From positions 1 to 32,215 of IMG/VR virus record IMGVR_UViG_3300044949_000976: a stretch of DNA of 32,215 nucleotides, one strand, 5' to 3'. Numbering within the stretch: position 1 is the stretch's first letter; each line of letters opens with the position of its first letter. Of this stretch, positions 27,981 through 32,215 are shown piece after piece. The position numbers were made by a program, and so were the translations under genes. Under the pieces are notes generated by a model. It saw only the letters and a program-made list of their open reading frames with translations, had not been told where the DNA came from and did not search any database. The DNA is from a virus.

Positions 27981-29186
27981 TTAACCCCACATCCGCACAG
28001 CCATCTGCGGACGGATCACCGAGTAGCCATACAGCACGTCGACCCGGCAAGGCATACGGTCGTTATTGATGTCGTACTGACGCACGACACGCAGACTGAT
28101 GCCGTTGTGGACCTGACGGCTCGCCATGTCGACACCCTGCGGCATCACCAGATCGGCCGTCGCAAACGTGATGGCGTCGCGGTGGTAGATCAGGTTCTGC
28201 GGGTACTGGGTGCTGGCGCTGCCCAAGAAGGTGACCGCCGCGCCGGACTGCGGGAACGAGTCCACGGTAGCCAGAGCTTGGTTGGCGGTGTAGATCGCCG
28301 GGCTGATTGAGACGCTGGCATACGCGCCACCCGAGGCGGTCGCATCGGCCGTCACAACGAACTGCTGGAGCGACCCAGTCGACTCGCGGGTCTGCGGGTT
28401 GACCGCATACACGCCAGCGATGGTGAAGACGTCGCCCTTCTTGATCGTCTGCGTGCCCGTGCCGGTGATCGCGATGGTGGTCGCGCCTTGGCTCGACACG
28501 GTCGTGGTGACAGTGTGCGCGCCCGTGCGGGTGCCGGTCGTGTGCTGCTTGATCGACTGGCTCATGTTCATCTCTTCATACCCGAGGATGCCTTCAGCCA
28601 TCAGTCCGGTCTTGAACTGCTTGCTGATGGTCGACACCGGGTTGAACAGACCCTTCATGCCCTCGACCAGCGCGGCGTTGGCGGCCGGGTTGACGGTGGC
28701 ATAACGGGGCGACATGACAGCAGCCGCTTCGTTCAGCTTCTGCTGGGCCTGCAACAGCACCAGACTGGTCCCAGGGGTCGTACCAGGCGTACCCACCGAC
28801 TGGAAGATGTTCTGGAACGAATTGGCGACGTCGGCGTCGATGCTGGACGCAAGCTGGCTGATACGAGGCTTCAGCACCCGCTCGGCGAAGTCGTCGAGCT
28901 GCATGGTCAGTTCAGCGGTCGTGAAGTTGACGCCGATGTGCTTCTGGCTGGCAACGGTCAGCGTGGTGAACTGCTCGTTGTCGTCCTGCACTTGCAGCGC
29001 AGCACCGTCGGTCACCAGAGCGCGGTCCGGCAGACGGATACGCAGGGTGGAGCCGATCTTCGCGCCTTCTTGCGCGAAGGAAGAGTCGTACTGTCGGTTG
29101 ACAGTACGGGTGATCACAAGGTTGTTCTCAAGAATTTCGAGAATCTTCCTCGTGATCATGTCAATCGTCAAAAGACTGTTACTCAT
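27981..29186 (-). CDS. Major capsid (coat) protein, P22 gp5-like with I-domain
   Basis: The ATG at 29186 has AAAGGAT upstream. The 401-aa protein has the P22-coat pattern: SLLTIDMITRKILEILENNL, RTVNRQYDSSFAQEGAKIGS, LRIRLPDRALVTDGAAL, and SQKHIGVNFTTAELTMQLDD. A beta-rich insertion at about residues 222-335 (TGAHTVTTTVSSQGATTIAI, TQTIKKGDVFTIAGVYAVNP, SLQQFVVTADATASGG) corresponds to the telokin-like I-domain. The C-terminal segment has YPQNLIYHRDAITFATADLV and VVRQYDINNDRMPCRVDVLY. HK97 fold is known for the family. It lies directly after scaffold, as in P22. Confidence 0.93.
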   Translation of the reverse strand: MSNSLLTIDMITRKILEILENNLVITRTVNRQYDSSFAQEGAKIGSTLRIRLPDRALVTDGAALQVQDDNEQFTTLTVASQKHIGVNFTTAELTMQLDDFAERVLKPRISQLASSIDADVANSFQNIFQSVGTPGTTPGTSLVLLQAQQKLNEAAAVMSPRYATVNPAANAALVEGMKGLFNPVSTISKQFKTGLMAEGILGYEEMNMSQSIKQHTTGTRTGAHTVTTTVSSQGATTIAITGTGTQTIKKGDVFTIAGVYAVNPQTRESTGSLQQFVVTADATASGGAYASVSISPAIYTANQALATVDSFPQSGAAVTFLGSASTQYPQNLIYHRDAITFATADLVMPQGVDMASRQVHNGISLRVVRQYDINNDRMPCRVDVLYGYSVIRPQMAVRMWG

Positions 29187-29203
29187 GATAAATCCTTTGT
29201 AAA

Positions 29204-29974
29204 TTAGGCGTTATGCCTGGCTTTCCACGCTCTGATCTGCCGCTGCCGCTCTGCTTCGATCCAGTCCGAGGTTGACATCGCCCCAACTGAACGCGGGTCG
29301 GTGGTGTCGAACTTTGGCGAGTTAGACCGAGAGGCTGTCACGGGCGCGATAGGGTCAGGCGCCTTGGTTGGTTTGCGAACGACGGGAGGGTTGTCGACCA
29401 ACTTAGCTTCCAACTTCCCGATCTCTTTGGCTTGCAAGATCGGCGAGAGCCGGGCGATTCGGTCAGCTTCTTTCGGATTGGACCCGAGGTAATACGCAAT
29501 GTCGGGACCAAGATCAGAAGCCTGAATCGTCTGCGCCATGACTGTCGTGACGCGAAGGCTTGGGTTGTAGACGACTTGCTCGAAGTCTTCGTACTTGTCC
29601 CTTGCCGACTCTTCACGTTCAGCGTAGCTTTCCAGCAGTTCCGACTGTTGCCGCTCGATTTCTCGCTGTTGCATCAGCTCTTGAGCCTTACGCTCTGCCA
29701 ACGCTTGCGCGTAGGCATCGACTGACTCGAACTGATCCGCAGGCGGGATCTCTTGTGGCTGGGGCGGCGCTGCGGGTTGGCGTTGCTGGCGCTCCCACTT
29801 TCGCTGCTCTTTCGCAAGCCTCTTGCGAATGATGTCGTCCAACTCTTCCTGAGTGAACGTCTTGGCCGGCGTATCAGGTGCGGCAACCTGGTCAGGTTGC
29901 TGCGGCGGCTGTTCCGAGGCCGTCTCGGGGGCCGCTGACGCGGATTCAAGTTCCGCTAACTGGTTTTCTTGCAT
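29204..29974 (-). CDS. Scaffolding protein, P22 gp8-like (256 aa)
   Basis: The ATG at 29974 has only a weak ribosome site (GAGTAG). The 256-aa protein is charged and helical: an acidic Pro/Gln-rich N-terminus, DDIIRKRLAKEQRKWERQ, ESVDAYAQALAERKAQELMQ, RDKYEDFEQVVYNPSLRV, and a basic helical C-terminus (TSDWIEAERQRQIRAWKARH). The 'YEDFEQVV..P....T..M...I..SD.GPDIAYYLGSNP' layout is typical of phage scaffolds, and the basic last helix fits coat binding. It lies 17 bases before the coat gene. Confidence 0.85.
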   Translation of the reverse strand: MQENQLAELESASAAPETASEQPPQQPDQVAAPDTPAKTFTQEELDDIIRKRLAKEQRKWERQQRQPAAPPQPQEIPPADQFESVDAYAQALAERKAQELMQQREIERQQSELLESYAEREESARDKYEDFEQVVYNPSLRVTTVMAQTIQASDLGPDIAYYLGSNPKEADRIARLSPILQAKEIGKLEAKLVDNPPVVRKPTKAPDPIAPVTASRSNSPKFDTTDPRSVGAMSTSDWIEAERQRQIRAWKARHNA

Positions 29975-29989
29975 GGTCTACTCTAACGA

Positions 29990-30013
29990 GTACCCTGTGG
30001 GCCGCACAGGTAC
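29990..30013 (-). other. Hairpin upstream of the scaffold gene
   Basis: A 6-bp stem (CCTGTG / CACAGG) with a GGCCG loop, extended by three pairs across a one-base bulge, lies between the stop of the coiled-coil gene and the scaffold start. It has no T-run and a different loop from the UUCG hairpins. It could modulate scaffold expression, but evidence is weak. Confidence 0.35.
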
Positions 30014-30025
30014 GGTCATACTACA

Positions 30026-30526
30026 TCAAATCGACAAAGATGCAACCTTTTCTTGAAATGCCTTGATGCGGGCGTCCAAAGCAGCGCGATCGTTTGCAAC
30101 TTTGATCTCTCGCTGGTCAAGGTTTGCTTCTTGAGCGTTCAGTTCGCTTTGCAGCGCCGCAAGCTGGCTCTCGCGCTTGGCAAGGTCAGCCGACTTGGTG
30201 TTGTAGCTGGCGTCGAACTCTTTCTCGCGTTTGGTCAGCGTCTTCAGCGTGTCGTCCAGCTTTTTCTGAGCGGCGCTGATCTCGGCCATCTTGGTGTCGT
30301 GCTGAGCCTTGGCGCTGCCAATCAAGTCGGCCGCTTGCGCCTTTGCATCGGCGAGCGCGGCCTGCGCGTCAGTGCGCAGCTTGTTGGCGTCGTCGACCGC
30401 CGTCATGGCGCCTTGGCGCTTGGCTAGCTCATCCCGCAGTTTCGCCATCGCTGCCAAGTCTTTCGGCAGTTGATTGGTGAAGTAATCGACGTAGTCGACC
30501 GGCGCGTTGTCGTTGAAGACGTTCAT
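30026..30526 (-). CDS. Coiled-coil head-module protein (166 aa)
   Basis: The ATG at 30526 has TTGAGG upstream; the longer frame to 30580 overlaps the previous gene and is rejected. The 166-aa protein begins with DNAPVDYVDYFTNQLPKDLA and continues as one long heptad-like helix (MAKLRDELAKRQGAMTAVDD, QKKLDDTLKTLTKREKEFDA, LAKRESQLAALQSELNAQEA). A dimeric or trimeric coiled coil is predicted. Its place just before the scaffold gene suggests an assembly or scaffold-partner role. No known family can be named. Confidence 0.7.
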   Translation of the reverse strand: MNVFNDNAPVDYVDYFTNQLPKDLAAMAKLRDELAKRQGAMTAVDDANKLRTDAQAALADAKAQAADLIGSAKAQHDTKMAEISAAQKKLDDTLKTLTKREKEFDASYNTKSADLAKRESQLAALQSELNAQEANLDQREIKVANDRAALDARIKAFQEKVASLSI

Positions 30527-30533
30527 GTCGACC

Positions 30534-30839
30534 TCAAGCGTAGTAAGTGATGTTGAGCTTGGCCGTGCCGGTCTGCTCAATAAACTGGATCTTGGTCAGG
30601 TCGCCGTCGTACTGCAACGTGACACCGTTTGCCAAGGGCATTCCGACGCTTGCGGTCGGAGCAGTGTCGTCATCGCGCCAACGCACCGCCGCACCTTCTG
30701 GCACGATGATAGCGATAGACGGTTTGCAGGACAGGCCGTTGACGTCCACAGACGGCACGGTCAAAGACGCGGCAGACGACAGACTGGTGATCTGCTGATA
30801 GCCCAGCCGTGTGGTGATAGCCTTCAAGTTCATTGACAT
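30534..30839 (-). CDS. Small structural phage protein (101 aa)
   Basis: The ATG at 30839 has GGAGAT 8 bases upstream; ATG 30833 is an alternative. The 101-aa product is beta-rich (TSLSSAASLTVPSVDVNG, IAIIVPEGAAVRWRDDDTAP, ASVGMPLANGVTLQYDGDLT, IQFIEQTGTAKLNITYYA). The 'aVRWRDDGt.PTasvG.pL..G..l.Y.gdl..i.fI' layout is a common phage virion-associated protein, possibly a small adaptor or decoration. Function is unknown. Confidence 0.75.
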   Translation of the reverse strand: MSMNLKAITTRLGYQQITSLSSAASLTVPSVDVNGLSCKPSIAIIVPEGAAVRWRDDDTAPTASVGMPLANGVTLQYDGDLTKIQFIEQTGTAKLNITYYA

Positions 30840-30977
30840 TCAAAATCTCCAGCGTTCTGTGAACGTGCGAAGTTTAATGTAATAGTTGTCGTATGTGGGC
30901 AACGGCGGTACGGGGCCAGGCCCGTAATCCGGCAGCGCACAAAACGGCAACTCCGAAAAGGACGCAAATCCAAACAT
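30840..30977 (-). CDS. Small phage protein (45 aa)
   Basis: The ATG at 30977 overlaps the stop of the upstream gene (TGATG), with AAGGAG about 11 bases upstream. The 45-aa product begins MFGFASFSELPFCALPDYG, a pattern seen at the start of many tiny proteins in phage structural regions, followed by a Pro-rich stretch and a basic C-terminus (IKLRTFTERWRF). Its stop abuts the next ATG. Function is unknown. Confidence 0.65.
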   Translation of the reverse strand: MFGFASFSELPFCALPDYGPGPVPPLPTYDNYYIKLRTFTERWRF

Positions 30978-31267
30978 CAGACAGACGCTCCTTGCAGCAA
31001 CGCAACAAGCGCAGCCTTCTGCTCATCGGTCAGCGCAGCCAGCGGATCGACCGGGACAATCTCAGGTTCTGGTGCAGGCTGCAGCACCCACACCTGCCGC
31101 CATACCCCATGCTCGTCCTGCTGCGGTTCTTGCTCGACAGCGATCATGCCGGATTGCCTTGGCATCTCTGTCGGCAACACCAGCGGTATTCCCTCTGCTT
31201 GCAGCAGTTCGACATTGGCGTTTGCAGGAACGCTACCATCGGGATTGAGGAGGAATTGTTTTGGCAT
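30977..31267 (-). CDS. Small structural-region phage protein (96 aa)
   Basis: The ATG at 31267 has GAGGACAAG just upstream. The 96-aa product starts MPKQFLLNPDGSVPANANVE, then has LLQAEGIPLVLPTEMPRQSG, a tryptophan-containing strand pair (HGVWRQVWVLQPAPEPE) and a final LTDEQKAALVALLQGA helix. It recurs after phage fibre genes and may be a fibre-associated chaperone or structural protein. It directly follows the Gly-rich fibre gene. Confidence 0.7.
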   Translation of the reverse strand: MPKQFLLNPDGSVPANANVELLQAEGIPLVLPTEMPRQSGMIAVEQEPQQDEHGVWRQVWVLQPAPEPEIVPVDPLAALTDEQKAALVALLQGASV

Positions 31268-31277
31268 CTTGTCCTCG

Positions 31278-32215
31278 TCAGAAGAAGGTCACAACACGGA
31301 CGTAACCGTCGCCACCATTGCCACCAGCACCTGAGTCAACTGTGTAGCCAGCACCGCCGCCACCACCACCACCACCGGGATAGCCGCCTGTGCCACCATT
31401 GCCAGCAGTAGTGCTGCCGCTTGCACCGCCACCACCTCCAGAACCACCGACAAAATAAGAAGATGCGCCAGGGCCAGCAATACCGTTTGGTGCGCCGGTT
31501 GTATTTCCACCTGAACCACCTCCAGCAGTTGCCGCCGTTGAAGTTTGAAACAAAGATCCTCCAAAACCACCTGTTCCACCACCGTTCGTAGTAGTGCTGC
31601 TTCCTGCAAACCCGCCGCCACCTGCTCCACCTCCTGATTTATAGCCTCCACGATCTCCGTTTGAGCCGGTAGTTGTAGCACCACCTCCACCATTTGATCC
31701 ATATAAAGTAGTGCCTTGAACAGTTTCAGCAAGACCACCACCGGAACTTGCACCAGCTGGAGTCGCAGTAGTACCCCCGTTACCAGAATTTCCACTTCTC
31801 GCTAACGCCAAAGACCCAAAGCTGGAAGCGGTTTGCCCACTTCCTGGGTTTCCGTTTGTGTCATTTGTTGTCTGAGCAGCGCCGCCCGTACCACCTGCGC
31901 CGACCGTAACTGTCTCAGTAGAGCCAAGCAAAGACGCGGGAATCCACAACTCTGTCCTGCCACCCGCAGCGCCACCTGCACCGCCACTCGCCGCAGTAGC
32001 AAGACCGCCGCTAGACCGTTTCCTACCTGACCCACCACCGCCACCACCACCAAACATCAGCACATAGACGAACTTCGCCCCAGCAGGCTTAGTCCATGTC
32101 GATGAGCCGGTGCTGGTGAACTCTTGGATGTCTGCGCTTGCTGCACCGCCGCCGCCACCAGCAGCCCACTTCACCCCAGACGATTGAGTGCTGTCAGCGG
32201 TCAGAACGTAAGCAT
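31278..32215 (-). CDS. Glycine-rich tail fibre / receptor-binding-type protein (5' end cut by window)
   Basis: The frame is open to the right edge: codons upstream of GTG 32174 encode AYVLTADSTQSSGVKWAAGG, a typical linker in phage fibres, so GTG 32174 is not the true start. The visible part is over 310 residues. It has a small conserved domain (QEFTSTGSSTWTKPAGAKFV, then YVLMFGGGGGGGSG) followed by a long Gly-rich region with GGxGG blocks and a final GGNGGDGYVRVVTFF. This is the 'Gly-rich' receptor-binding type whose loops vary for host recognition. It lies before the scaffold, an unusual place for a fibre gene. Confidence 0.8.
   Translation of the reverse strand, partial: AYVLTADSTQSSGVKWAAGGGGGAASADIQEFTSTGSSTWTKPAGAKFVYVLMFGGGGGGGSGRKRSSGGLATAASGGAGGAAGGRTELWIPASLLGSTETVTVGAGGTGGAAQTTNDTNGNPGSGQTASSFGSLALARSGNSGNGGTTATPAGASSGGGLAETVQGTTLYGSNGGGGATTTGSNGDRGGYKSGGGAGGGGFAGSSTTTNGGGTGGFGGSLFQTSTAATAGGGSGGNTTGAPNGIAGPGASSYFVGGSGGGGGASGSTTAGNGGTGGYPGGGGGGGGAGYTVDSGAGGNGGDGYVRVVTFF

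Noticed and set aside
31289-31795. Alternative minus-strand frame within the Gly-rich fibre gene
   Set aside because: Repetitive GC-rich codons keep several frames open; the Gly-rich frame is continuous with the fibre linker and ends with a typical C-terminus.
1-32215. tRNA genes, integrase, attachment sites or insertion sequences
   Set aside because: No cloverleaf, recombinase motif, terminal inverted repeat or transposase was seen by eye on either strand.

Overview
The window is part of the genome of a tailed double-stranded DNA phage (Caudoviricetes), or of a prophage or uncultured viral contig. It has high GC, dense coding, many four-base ATGA stop/start overlaps, and no tRNA, rRNA or obvious bacterial housekeeping gene. 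The structural genes follow the order of P22-like short-tailed phages (scaffold, coat with an inserted I-domain, gp4-like adaptor, gp10-like stabilization protein, three ejection-type proteins), so a podovirus-like virion is the best inference. Terminase and portal genes are not present and probably lie beyond the right edge. No integrase or classical repressor is visible. The host cannot be fixed from this sequence; a high-GC Gram-negative bacterium is plausible.

Layout. (1) Bases 1-2301, plus strand: an operon of very small genes ending with a compact beta-clamp-like protein, a 57-aa protein and a 20-residue membrane peptide, closed by a strong intrinsic terminator at 2341-2368. (2) Bases 2427-9392, minus strand: the replication operon, read as small protein, Cas4/DUF2800-like PD-(D/E)XK nuclease, conserved possible ssDNA-binding protein, family A DNA polymerase with proofreading domain, PAPS-reductase-like PP-loop protein, primase-helicase. 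(3) Bases 9393-9487: a short divergent control region with overlapping candidate promoters. (4) Bases 9488-15149, plus strand: VRR-NUC nuclease, C5-cytosine methyltransferase and SNF2-type helicase, then about a dozen small accessory proteins, a tandem winged-helix protein and a DUF3310 protein. (5) Bases 15135-32215, minus strand: the late operon, from a glycine-rich fibre (cut by the right edge) through scaffold, coat, decoration-like proteins, connector proteins, fibre and fibre-assembly proteins and ejection proteins to a lysis cassette (XhlA-like protein, Pam3-gp28-like holin, GH108 endolysin). The late operon meets the rightward early operon tail to tail with a 15-bp overlap.

How the genes fit together. 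The clamp-like protein, polymerase, primase-helicase, two nucleases and SNF2 helicase look like a nearly self-sufficient replication and recombination set. The methyltransferase, and possibly the PP-loop protein, may act on DNA modification. The late genes build a capsid with accessory surface proteins, a short tail with at least two fibre-type proteins, and the lysis set.

Most notable: an AT-richer HNH homing-endonuclease gene sits antisense between the gp4-like and gp10-like genes, and the conserved N-terminal coding frame of the gp10-like gene beside it has no canonical start codon. Other points are stop-proximal hairpins on the minus strand, four with UUCG loops; an 11-codon remnant resembling the N-terminus of the next gene; a 33-bp tandem repeat in a decoration-like gene; an internally duplicated fibre shaft; and a 22-bp perfect repeat spanning two gene junctions.
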